Assembly: GCA_963824095.1 (NCBI GenBank)
Contig: CAWGNS010000009.1
Location: forward strand, 496,001 to 560,000
Origin: JBBDWJ01 sp963824095
Lineage (GTDB): Bacteria > Acidobacteriota > Terriglobia > Bryobacterales > UBA6623
DNA length: 64,000 nucleotides
Reading direction: 5' to 3'
The notes under the pieces were generated by a model. The model saw only the letters and a list, made by a program, of their open reading frames with translations. It was not told the origin of the DNA and searched no databases. Both the position numbers and the translations under genes were made by a program. This document shows positions 52,925 through 60,849 of the stretch, one piece after another; the first letter of the stretch is position 1; each line of letters starts with the position of its first letter.

Positions 52925-53653
52925 ATGCAAATCAAGGATCGCGTATTCATTGTCACGGGCGCTTCGTCGGGGATCGGGCTCGCGACGGCGACCGCGCTGT
53001 CTGACCGCGGCGCGAAAGTCGCCCTGCTCGCTCGCAGCACCGCTGCGCTCGAAAAATTGGCACAGCAGCTTCCAGGTAGTCTGCCTGTCACCGTAGATAT
53101 GACGCAGTTTGACCGCGTGCGGGAAGCCGTAGGCGCCGTACACCGGCAGTACGGCCGCATCGACGGTCTCGTAAACAATGCGGGGCGCAGCTATGCGGCC
53201 GCAGTAGAGGAGATCGATCCCGGGCTTTTTGACGAAATCTTCCACCTCAATGTGTTGGGCCCGATTGTCGCGATGCAGGCTGTGATTCCGCTGATGCGGG
53301 CGCAAGGCGGCGGAAGCATCGTGAACATCAATTCGGGGACTGCGTTCATGACTGTTCCGCAATACAGCGTTTACTCATCTTCGAAGCGGGCGCTTCTTGG
53401 ATTCAGCCTCACGGCACGCGGCGAGCTGGAAAAGGACCACATCGTTGTGAGTGAAATCTACCCGTTTATTACGGCGACGAACTTTGGCCAGAACAGGATG
53501 GGGAATCCAGCGGGCGGTGCACCGTCAACCAATTACGCCGATGGCGACAAGCCCGAATTCGTCGCCGGCCTCGTTCTGCAAGCGATCGAAGAAGGGCAGG
53601 CTCAGTATTTCGCGAATGATCGCCTTCGCAAAATGGCCGGGATCGGGGCCTAG
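52925..53653 (+). CDS. Short-chain dehydrogenase/reductase (SDR)
   Basis: 242 residues from the ATG at 52925, with AGGAGG 8 nt upstream. Classical SDR: TGASSGIG at 11-18 (NAD(P) binding), NNAG at 84-87, Ser137 in VNINSGTAF, Tyr150-SSS-Lys154 catalytic pair. The Arg in LLARS just after the second strand favours NADP(H). The length is normal. It would reduce a carbonyl or oxidise an alcohol; the substrate is not predictable. RAYT unit 2 lies 100 bp upstream, and its right-end REP falls in the promoter region, which may alter expression. Confidence 0.94.
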   Translation: MQIKDRVFIVTGASSGIGLATATALSDRGAKVALLARSTAALEKLAQQLPGSLPVTVDMTQFDRVREAVGAVHRQYGRIDGLVNNAGRSYAAAVEEIDPGLFDEIFHLNVLGPIVAMQAVIPLMRAQGGGSIVNINSGTAFMTVPQYSVYSSSKRALLGFSLTARGELEKDHIVVSEIYPFITATNFGQNRMGNPAGGAPSTNYADGDKPEFVAGLVLQAIEEGQAQYFANDRLRKMAGIGA

Positions 53654-53789
53654 CAGCCCGTGGTGAAAGTGACGCGGGCCGCGTTGCGCGCTTTTCTGGC
53701 TACGAGGCCGACTGGGACATAGACAAAACCTGGTCGAAAATTCGTAACGTTTCCCGGCACGGGAAAATCCAACCGTCGGAGGGCGGGTT

Positions 53790-54185
53790 GTGCCGCTGAA
53801 TCACCATCTGCGCGTGCTCCTCGCGGACGATAGCGCAGACTACCGTGCGGGAATTGCCACTCTGCTCAAGGACACTTGCGAAGTCGTCGCGACGCTTGAC
53901 GACGGCGACGGGATTGAGAACGCGGTAGCGCGATCCCATCCGGACGTGGTGGTGCTCGATGTTTCCATGCCCAAAGTGGACGGCTTCGAGGCTGCCCGAC
54001 GGCTTCTGGCGGTCCGTCCCGACGCGAAAATCGTGTTCCTGACAAGTCATCAGGGACCGGAATACCAGCGCCTGGCAAATACACTCGGAGCCCAGGGGTT
54101 CGTGGACAAGGGTCGGGCAATGAGCGATCTAGTGGCTGCGCTGCAGATCGTCTACGCCGGCGGGATGTTTCCCTCAGGGCACTAA
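53790..54185 (+). CDS. Single-domain response regulator (receiver only)
   Basis: 131 residues from a GTG with GGAGGGC 8 nt upstream. Receiver fold: acidic pair Asp13-Asp14 (LLADDSAD), phospho-acceptor Asp57 in VVVLDVSMPKVDG, conserved Thr in IVFLTSHQG and Lys in GFVDKGRA. There is no output domain; it ends at YAGGMFPSGH, where NarL-type regulators would continue into a linker and HTH. So it is either a stand-alone receiver or a truncated NarL/FixJ regulator. The ending GGMFxS is typical of the receiver end in NarL-type proteins. No histidine kinase is adjacent. Confidence 0.88.
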   Translation: MPLNHHLRVLLADDSADYRAGIATLLKDTCEVVATLDDGDGIENAVARSHPDVVVLDVSMPKVDGFEAARRLLAVRPDAKIVFLTSHQGPEYQRLANTLGAQGFVDKGRAMSDLVAALQIVYAGGMFPSGH

Positions 54186-54274
54186 CACGCAGCGAGGGAA
54201 CAACCGCGACGCCGGGGCATACGGCGGTCGCCGGAATGCCCTGTGATCCGGCTCGCGCCGAGTGCCTGAGAGAC

Positions 54275-54288
54275 CGGAAACTGTCCCC
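54275..54288. repeat. Inverted REP-like arm left of the PEP-CTERM gene
   Basis: CGGAAACTGTCCCC, the exact reverse complement of GGGGACAGTTTCCG at 55582-55595. The two arms enclose the PEP-CTERM gene and nothing else. They belong to the GGGGACAG-core motif group seen across the window. Confidence 0.6.
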
Positions 54289-54306
54289 ATCCGCCCATTT
54301 CGAGCC

Positions 54307-55254
54307 TTAGGCTCGGATTCGTTTCCGAAGTCCCAGGGCTAGCAAGCCGCCACCAAGAAGAAAAATGCTGGCTGGCTCGGGTACCCCGGGGACCGTTGGC
54401 GGGGGGCCGCCTTCCGTAATCTCACCCAGAACCGAGAGGCCGCTGATTCCGGCGCCGATGTTGAAATGGTGGAGCGTTGCCCCGGTCGTGTAGTCGACGT
54501 TGAAGACATCTCCGGTGCGATACTCCGCAGTCCAGAAAGACTGAGCGTCCGGATCCAGGTTGAGTGCAAAAAGCAGATTACTACCAGGCAGGTAGGTCTG
54601 GACAATAGCGCCCGAACTGTCCAGCCGTAGTGCATTCGCCGTGTTTGCAACCAGCAGCCCTCCGTCCGGTAGTAGACGGAACGCATATTGAGTGCCCCCC
54701 ACATTCGAGAAGTCGGCAAGCTGCGTATTCGCACCAACGTCGAACCGTTTCACGGAAGAGCCTTCAGACGTATAGAACATTGTGGTCTGGTCCGCCGCCA
54801 GATCGATCCAGTCCGTTCCGCGGTCTTGGACCCCAAGAGTAAACGAGTCAATCAGCAAGCCTGTCGCGGACATGTAGACGATCTGGGTGGAGTCCGCCTG
54901 GCCCACCCAGACGTTCCCTGATTTGTCGAATAGGATCGATTCGGGGTGACCGCTATATCCTGTCCCGAAGGTACCCAGCAGGTTTCCGTTCGAGTCGAAA
55001 TTGACCACATCGCCACCAGTGAACCCAGCAGTGACGTAGAAGTTCCCAGCGGAATCGAACGCGGATCCAGTCAACTCGCCGCCACGACCAGTCACAAGGG
55101 TCTGGACGAGGGTGCCTGTCGGCGTGTACTCCTGTACTGTCCCGTTGCGCAACGACAGAAAGACGTCACCGACTGTGTAAGGGCCCGCCCATGTCAACGC
55201 ACAGGCTGAGGAAAAGAGAATCAACGCCGTTAGAGTTTGCCTTATGAGACTCAT
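54307..55254 (-). CDS. PEP-CTERM sorted beta-propeller protein
   Basis: 315 residues. Signal peptide MSLIRQTLTALILFSSACALTWA. The body (30-285) is a propeller with NHL/SMP-30-like repeats: GSAFDSAGNFYVTAGFTGGD, SILFDKSGNVWVGQADSTQI, RLLPDGGLLVANTANALRLD. The C-terminus VPGVPEPASIFLLGGGLLAL GLRKRIRA is a textbook PEP-CTERM signal: VPEP motif, hydrophobic helix, basic tail. Such proteins are cut by an exosortase and are often linked to exopolysaccharide; the exosortase is not in this window. The role is unknown. The gene is enclosed by perfect 14-bp inverted repeats. Confidence 0.93.
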   Translation of the reverse strand: MSLIRQTLTALILFSSACALTWAGPYTVGDVFLSLRNGTVQEYTPTGTLVQTLVTGRGGELTGSAFDSAGNFYVTAGFTGGDVVNFDSNGNLLGTFGTGYSGHPESILFDKSGNVWVGQADSTQIVYMSATGLLIDSFTLGVQDRGTDWIDLAADQTTMFYTSEGSSVKRFDVGANTQLADFSNVGGTQYAFRLLPDGGLLVANTANALRLDSSGAIVQTYLPGSNLLFALNLDPDAQSFWTAEYRTGDVFNVDYTTGATLHHFNIGAGISGLSVLGEITEGGPPPTVPGVPEPASIFLLGGGLLALGLRKRIRA

Positions 55255-55851
55255 CAGAACCTCCCAGTGGCAACCACGGCTCTACGGCAACAAGAGGAGC
55301 AACGAGAACTGAGGACACGAAGTCCGGAAAAACTGCGTCCTGTCGCCAGCCCTAGGTGCGCTGGAACAAACTACCATAAGATCAGTTCTTTGAGCAAGGG
55401 AAGGAGTTCTGTACGGAATCTCAGCCAGAGTCTGCATCTTGGCTCAATGTCACTCCCGCGGTTGCCGAAGCGCACGTGAACTACCGGTCAAGCCCGTTTC
55501 AGACTCCAGGCCCCCCACCCGAGGCCGAATCGTATCAGAAAAAGCGGTCAAAGTATTGCTTTAACTAGGCTTAAAAGCGAGGGGGACAGTTTCCGAACTT
55601 TCCGAACTCAACACGACGGCTGGGTTCGTGAAATAATCCAGCAACAACCAGGGGGTCCGGATGGGGACAGTCACCAGGCCTTGTGGTTCAAGTCCGGTGT
55701 GCTCGCCCCAGGGTAGCGTGCGAAAACCTGGCCCCCCTGCATCGTCCCCCTCACATCCCGGGGCTGGGTGAGCCTCGGAGAGTGATATTCTCGTGGGCTC
55801 GACTGGTATGCTGGACTTCTGTCTTCTAGAGATGAGGCAAGGAGAACAAGA
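55255..55851. other. 597-bp intergenic region with GGGGACAG motifs
   Basis: It contains GGGGACAGTTTCCG at 55582-55595 (partner of 54275-54288), a following TTCCGAACTTTCCGAACTC, and GGGGACAGTCACC at 55663-55675. The last also matches the start of the 80-bp palindrome at 21233 but has no partner nearby. A tRNA-3'-end-like stretch at 55684-55710 was rejected. No gene is seen before the RBS (AAGGAGA) of the sugar dehydrogenase. Confidence 0.5.
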
Positions 55852-57075
55852 ATGAGATTGGCGAGAGCGGTGTTGCTGCTTACTTTCGCGGCGGCGGCGG
55901 CCTGGGCGCAGGTCAATATCGGCGAACAGGCTCCGGAAGCCACCATGCCCTTTGAGCTAACCGAGGCCCCGGCCACGTTTGAGCTACCCTGGCGCATCGC
56001 CTTCCTGCCGGATGGCCGCATGCTGGTGACCGAAAAGATCGGGCCTATTTGGCTGGTGTCGGCGAAGGGCGAGAAGATCGCGCCGTTGGCCAATACGCCG
56101 GCCGTGTTTTGGCAGGGCCAGAACGGCATGCTGGGCGTCTTCCTCTCGCCCCATTTCGCCACCGACGAGATGGTCTATATCACCTACATCGAGCCCGGCG
56201 AATACGGCGGCAGCCAGGTGTTGGCGCGCGGCAAGCTGGTCACCGGGCGCGTGAACCGGCTCGAGGACCTCACCGTGCTGTGGCGCCAGATGCCCCGCGG
56301 CATGGGGGGCCAGGCCGGCGGGCAGGTCGCGTTCACGCCCGATGGAAAGTATCTGTTCCTGTCGGTGGGCGACCGCCAGCGCATGACTCCGGCCCAGGAC
56401 CCCAATCAACCCGTGGGCAAGATCCTGCGCCTCACCCTCGACGGCAAGCCGGCCCCCGGCAATCCCAACTTCGGTAAAACCGGCGCCAGCACCGTTCAAC
56501 TCATCGATCCGCCGCGCGACACCGAAGTCGCCAAGACCGCGAAGGTGGTCAGCACCTATACGTTCCCCGATCCCAACCTGACGCCGGCGGAAACCTGGGC
56601 TAGCGGCGTCCGCGCCCCCTATGGCCTGGCGTTTTCGCCCAGCGGCGAATTGTGGGAGGTGGAGCACGGCCCGCGCGGTGGCGACGAGCTGAATCTGATC
56701 GAGAAGGGCAAAAATTACGGTTGGCCGCTGGTCTCCTACGGCATGAACTACAACGAGGTGCCCATTCCCAGCCATGATACGCGGCCCGACTTGGCCAAGC
56801 CGGTGCTCTATTGGGTGCCGGTGATCGCGCCGGGCGATCTGATGTTCTATACCGGCAAGAAGACCTTCCCGCAATGGGACGGCAGCGGCTTCGTCAGCGG
56901 CATGGCCAGCCGGTCGCTGGTGCGCATCGAATTCGACGGCAAAGGCGGCGCCAAGGCCGTCGAGCGCTGGTATATCGGCAAGCGCCTCCGCGACGTGACC
57001 GAAGCCCCCGATGGTTCGCTGTGGATGCTGGAAGACGCCAACCCCGGGGCTTTGATCCATGTGACACCCAAGTGA
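55852..57075 (+). CDS. PQQ-dependent sugar dehydrogenase (soluble GDH/Yli type)
   Basis: 407 residues with a signal peptide (MRLARAVLLLTFAAAAAWAQ), start backed by AAGGAG 9 nt upstream. Six-bladed GSDH propeller: LPWRIAFLPDGRMLVTEKIG, GQNGMLGVFLSPHFATDEMV, YLFLSVGDR, GVRAPYGLAFSPSGELWEVEHGPRGGDELN (an EhGPxGGDEvN-type PQQ/calcium site) and NYGWPLVSYG. The catalytic His of soluble GDH corresponds to a His between strands; here the GGQVAFTPDGKYL segment carries Gln instead of the usual 'GGRxxFxPDGxLY', so substrate choice may differ. It is periplasmic and oxidises aldoses to lactones in the family. Monocistronic. Confidence 0.92.
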   Translation: MRLARAVLLLTFAAAAAWAQVNIGEQAPEATMPFELTEAPATFELPWRIAFLPDGRMLVTEKIGPIWLVSAKGEKIAPLANTPAVFWQGQNGMLGVFLSPHFATDEMVYITYIEPGEYGGSQVLARGKLVTGRVNRLEDLTVLWRQMPRGMGGQAGGQVAFTPDGKYLFLSVGDRQRMTPAQDPNQPVGKILRLTLDGKPAPGNPNFGKTGASTVQLIDPPRDTEVAKTAKVVSTYTFPDPNLTPAETWASGVRAPYGLAFSPSGELWEVEHGPRGGDELNLIEKGKNYGWPLVSYGMNYNEVPIPSHDTRPDLAKPVLYWVPVIAPGDLMFYTGKKTFPQWDGSGFVSGMASRSLVRIEFDGKGGAKAVERWYIGKRLRDVTEAPDGSLWMLEDANPGALIHVTPK

Positions 57076-57094
57076 TCCCAGTGGTTGCCTCGAC

Positions 57095-57330
57095 GGTATT
57101 AACGCAGTGGCCACCTTGGGCAGGGCCGCTATTTCTTCTCTTTTTTGCAGTCTCGGGCCGAACCAGTTGGTGACGGCTTTGGCTTACTGCGATCTCAACC
57201 CGATTCGGGCCAGCATGGTCGGCTGGGCCGAAGACACCCCTGGTCGAGCGCCGTGCCCTGTTGAGTGCGCCGATACGCGCGGTCTCGTAGACCTGGCGGA
57301 TGGGCTGAAGTTCGTGGCAGCGGTTGGCAA
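57095..57330 (+). pseudogene. RAYT relic g (middle part, frameshifted)
   Basis: Plus-strand frames read SGHLGQGRYF-like sequence at the left edge (GGCCACCTTGGGCAGGGCCG), then after a shift LGPNQLVTALAYCDLNPIRA, SMVGWAEDTP, the RAYT 'PNxLVTALAYCDLNPIRAxM' block, and a degraded tail DTRGLVDLADG. The N-terminal HxH part is absent. It lies immediately after the sugar dehydrogenase stop (57075) and is of a different RAYT subfamily from the intact copies. Confidence 0.75.
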
Positions 57331-57399
57331 CTGGGTACGCCGGCCAAGGAACGGCTCACACAGAAAAGCTGTTGAAGGTCCCCCTGGCACAAGCCGTTG

Positions 57400-58698
57400 C
57401 TAGCGGGGACCCAGAGCCGGTGGCGCGCGGAGCAGAAAAGTCGCCAACACCGCGGCGAAATAGATCAACCCGGCCGAAACCGCAAAAGTCATCCCGCCCA
57501 CCTGCTGGTAAAGCAGCCCGCCGACGATCAGCCCGAGGACGCTTGCCAGGCCGCCCACGCTGCCGGCAAACCCCTGCACCGCTCCCTGATAGCGGTCGCC
57601 AGCGGCTTTCGAGAGCAACGACACCAGCGACGGCCACATGATTCCGTTTCCCAGCGCGAACAACACCGCCGCCAGATAGATCCAGCGCGTCTGGCGCGAA
57701 AGCATCAGCACGAAGTTGGTCCCCAGAATCAGATTCCCTGCCGTGATCAGAACCGCCTCGGAAAACCTCCCGGACAGCCACGAGAGAACCGGACCCTGGA
57801 CCAGCGCCATCGTCAGGCTCAGAAACGCGAAGAAGATGCCGGTCTGGGTGACCGTCCATCCGAGTGCGCCGGCCGCATGCACGGGAAACGAGGTGTAGAA
57901 GAAGTTGAAGCCCAAAAACACCACGAAATAGAGCAACAGTAACAAAGGCACGCGTGGCCTTTTGAGCGCGTCGCCGAGCCGCACGCGCCGCACCTGCTCA
58001 AACTCAAAGCAGTCGCGATGGTCCTGCCCGAAAACTTTGCGGATACTCGCGCGTTGGACCTTGCGGTCCGCAACGCGAGGGTTCGACTCCGGCAGCACCA
58101 CGGCGACCAGAACGGTGGCCACCAGCGAGATCAGCAGAGCGGCAAACACCGGCAGCGTTTCCGCCCAGCGGGTCATCCCCAGCAGCGATGCCAGAGCCGG
58201 GCCCACGATAAAGCCGAGGTTCGAAGAGACGCCCATGCGGCCGAAACTGCGGCCGCGCTCGCTCTCGGACGTCACATCGGCGACGTAGGCGTTGGCCACC
58301 GAGACGTTGCCTCCGGTCAGCCCATCGAGGGCGCGCGCGGCGAACACCAGCGCCAGCGGCGTAGTCAGCGTGAACGCACCAAGCGTCGACGATTCGATGT
58401 GAGCCAGTACGGTGCGAGGGATAAACAGCGCCACGGCGAAGATCATCCAGGAGCACAGCGTCCCCGCCTGGCTCAGCAGCAGGATTCTCTTGCGCCCATA
58501 GCGATCCGACCAGCGGCCAAGAATCGGCGCGCCCACAAGCTGCAAGGCGGGATATGCGGCGGCCACCAGCCCATAGACGATGGCATTACCGCCAAGCCGC
58601 AGGACAAGGAACACCAAAAACGGCAGGACGATGCTAAACCCAAGCGTGCCGATGAAGTTAATCAGCAGCACGGGAAACAGGGATATTTTGTTGGCCAC
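57400..58698 (-). CDS. MFS transporter (TetA/multidrug-like)
   Basis: About 432 residues from the GTG at 58698; a TTG six bases earlier is also in frame. Twelve hydrophobic segments are apparent, beginning ISLFPVLLINFIGTLGFSIV. The signature between helices 2 and 3 is GAPILGRWSDRYGRKRILLLS, the GxLaDrxGrkr motif of DHA1 transporters, and motif C-like VGPALASLLG follows helix 4. A cytoplasmic loop of about 60 residues (LPESNPRVADRKVQRASIRK VFGQDHRDCFEFEQ) separates the two halves. The substrate is not predictable; TetA-like proteins export drugs by proton antiport. The gene stands alone. RAYT relic g lies beyond its 3' end. Confidence 0.92.
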   Translation of the reverse strand: MANKISLFPVLLINFIGTLGFSIVLPFLVFLVLRLGGNAIVYGLVAAAYPALQLVGAPILGRWSDRYGRKRILLLSQAGTLCSWMIFAVALFIPRTVLAHIESSTLGAFTLTTPLALVFAARALDGLTGGNVSVANAYVADVTSESERGRSFGRMGVSSNLGFIVGPALASLLGMTRWAETLPVFAALLISLVATVLVAVVLPESNPRVADRKVQRASIRKVFGQDHRDCFEFEQVRRVRLGDALKRPRVPLLLLLYFVVFLGFNFFYTSFPVHAAGALGWTVTQTGIFFAFLSLTMALVQGPVLSWLSGRFSEAVLITAGNLILGTNFVLMLSRQTRWIYLAAVLFALGNGIMWPSLVSLLSKAAGDRYQGAVQGFAGSVGGLASVLGLIVGGLLYQQVGGMTFAVSAGLIYFAAVLATFLLRAPPALGPR

Positions 58699-59036
58699 CT
58701 GCAATCAGCTCACCCGGCGCGAACCCACAGTCTAGCGGACTAGCAGTAGCTTCCCTTGCGCCATTGCTAGTGTGGCCCCGCCGGGGCGAATAGACACGCC
58801 TTCGGAACGCCGACGACGGCACCCGTTTTGTTTTTGTCATAAAACGCCAACAATTACCGCAGTTTAACTGATGGTCCTTGGATTGCTTTGCTCTGTCGCG
58901 AGGCCGTCGGGACGGTTACAGTCGTGCTTCGTGGCGCGCAACGATACCCCTTTTTTCTCGCTATTTCGGTTGGGGCGCTGCAGGATTGCGTTCCTGAAAA
59001 CCGGTCTGTACTCCGCATCGGTCCTCTGTTTTCCTC
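58699..59036. other. 338-bp divergent intergenic region
   Basis: It separates the MFS gene (-) and the GT-C-like gene (+). GC content drops locally (for example GTTTTGTTTTTGTCATAAAA, about 58824-58843), which suits promoters, but no clear -35/-10 pair or repeat could be assigned. Confidence 0.4.
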
Positions 59037-60512
59037 ATGACTCGAACGCTTAGTACGGTGACCACTCGGGCCGCCGCCGGTCTGCTCACCGTTTACTTTC
59101 TCTACTGCACGATCGGCAGTCTGCGCGCCGAATTCACGCATGACGATCTGATGAACTTCTATCGGGCATGGTCCTATCCGCTGCCGTCACTACTCGCCGA
59201 CAATGTCTTCGTTGTTTTGTATACGCCGTTGTATAGACCCCTGGGTGCACTTGTCTATCGCGTCTTCTTCGACCTCTTTGGCTTCGACTTGTTCCCATTG
59301 CGGGTCTTCCTGCTGCTGGTCCTTGGCGTGAATGTCTTCCTTGTGTACAAGCTTTGCCAACTTCTAACAGGGTTTCAGGAAGCCGGGTTTTTCGCGGCCC
59401 TTCTGATCGCCTATCACCTGGAATTCGCCCAGCTCTATTACAACAGCGGAACCACCTTCGACATTCTTGCGTTTCTGTTCTATTTCTCAGCGGCCGTTTC
59501 TTATATTCGGATCCGCAGCCAGGGCAAGGAGGTGGGGGTCCGATTGGCATGGATCGTCTGCGGGCTTTATGTCCTGGCGCTCGATTCCAAGGAACTGGCG
59601 GTATCGCTTCCGCTGACCCTACTCGCCTATGAGTTGCTCTGGCATCCCCCTGCGGCGCGGCCCCGTGAGCTATGGCGCTGGGTAAGCGGGCGAATGCTCA
59701 CCGTGTGGGCCGCCGGCTTGCTGACCGCCGGCTATGTGTGGGGCCGGGTGCTGTTTCCGGAGCGCGGTATCAGCAGCGTTGGGGACTACCGGATGACGTT
59801 GTCGGTAGGCGAATACTTCGGCAAGCTGGCGTACTACTGGAACGAACTGTTTTACGCCCGCGACTGGCTCGACGCTCGGGAGGCGGCCCTCTTGGCCGCG
59901 TGTCTGGTGGCGGTCGGGGTGGCAAGCCGGAGTCGCGCCCTGGTTTTCGGTGCGCTGTTGTTCCTTGGCGGTATCCTACCGATGGCCTTCATTCCGGCGC
60001 GGTCGCTCAGCGCGATCTATCTACCGCTGGTCGGCCTGGCGATCTATGGCGGGGTGGCGGTTGCCTTCCTTTGCCGCGGGCTCAGACGTCTCTCCGCGCA
60101 ATCAGCCTGGCAATCAGCCGCGTTCTGGTTGACGTTTGTGACGCTGGGTCTATTCCTGCTCGAATCCCACCCCAGTTGCAGGCACATCTACCATGCGTTG
60201 AGGGAGGGAGAATACGCCCAAATCCGCAATGCGCGCGAGCAGTTGCTCAAGCTTCATCCCGAGTTCCCCTTTGGCAGCCGGATTCTCATCGCCGGAACAC
60301 CCTTCCCGCAGTACTCGCCCGGATACAACAACATGTTTTTGATTCGGCTCGCCTATCGGGACAAATCCTTGACAGTGCAAGAGCTGGCCAGGTTCGAGGA
60401 GAACGGACAACCGCCGAACTTGGCCGATTTCGACTACCTACTGAGCTACGAAGACGGGCGCTGGATCGATCTCGATCCGGCAACGCTCGTTTTCCAACCT
60501 CCGGGCCGTTAG
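59037..60512 (+). CDS. Polytopic membrane protein, GT-C glycosyltransferase-like
   Basis: 491 residues with about ten to eleven hydrophobic helices. The first ends in ...SLRAEFTHDDLMNFYRAWSY, and the Asp-Asp in the first outer loop after helix 1 is where GT-C transferases (PMT, ArnT, DPM-dependent families) carry a catalytic acidic residue. The helical array continues through LLLVLGVNVFLVYKLCQLL and ends at LTFVTLGLFLLESHPSC, followed by a soluble C-terminal domain of about 120 residues. Such proteins transfer sugars from polyprenyl-phosphate donors. Homology to a specific family is not certain. No glycan gene cluster adjoins it. No good Shine-Dalgarno precedes the ATG. Confidence 0.7.
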   Translation: MTRTLSTVTTRAAAGLLTVYFLYCTIGSLRAEFTHDDLMNFYRAWSYPLPSLLADNVFVVLYTPLYRPLGALVYRVFFDLFGFDLFPLRVFLLLVLGVNVFLVYKLCQLLTGFQEAGFFAALLIAYHLEFAQLYYNSGTTFDILAFLFYFSAAVSYIRIRSQGKEVGVRLAWIVCGLYVLALDSKELAVSLPLTLLAYELLWHPPAARPRELWRWVSGRMLTVWAAGLLTAGYVWGRVLFPERGISSVGDYRMTLSVGEYFGKLAYYWNELFYARDWLDAREAALLAACLVAVGVASRSRALVFGALLFLGGILPMAFIPARSLSAIYLPLVGLAIYGGVAVAFLCRGLRRLSAQSAWQSAAFWLTFVTLGLFLLESHPSCRHIYHALREGEYAQIRNAREQLLKLHPEFPFGSRILIAGTPFPQYSPGYNNMFLIRLAYRDKSLTVQELARFEENGQPPNLADFDYLLSYEDGRWIDLDPATLVFQPPGR

Positions 60513-60700
60513 AGGGCAAGCGGTTGTTTTGCGATTGGTTGGTTTCCCGAGGGGGCGCAAGGGTACTGTCCCTCCGCGGGAGGGGGAATGGAAGCGGGCA
60601 CGTCGCGCCGATAGCGTCGGGCTTTGGCCATCGACGGGGTCGGGCCCTGGAATGGTGTCGCGCACAGGTGGCGGAGACTCGCAGGAGTAGGTTTGGGTGT

Positions 60701-60757
60701 CCAGAGGCAAGGGTAGCTTGAAAACCCCCCGGCTTTGTGGACCAGCCTTGCCTCTGG
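60701..60757. terminator. Perfect 12-bp inverted repeat, possible terminator
   Basis: CCAGAGGCAAGG (60701-60712) and CCTTGCCTCTGG (60746-60757) are perfect arms with a 33-nt interior that includes AAAACCCCCC. It lies between the convergent GT-C-like (+) and TonB receptor (-) genes in a 337-bp gap, so a terminator role is plausible. The long loop would also fit a REP-type palindrome. Confidence 0.45.
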
Positions 60758-60849
60758 GGTGTCGTACTGCTGTATAGATCGAAGACCTAAAACTTCCGTT
60801 ACATAGCGTGCGAAAAAAAATCGGCCGCGCTTCGAAACCGGCGAACTTC

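Noticed and set aside
55681..55710. A stretch reading GGTTCAAGTCC...GCTCGCCCCA that resembles the T-arm and CCA end of a tRNA
   Set aside because: The T-stem does not pair well, and no matching acceptor 5' strand, D-arm or anticodon arm is found in the preceding 70 bases.
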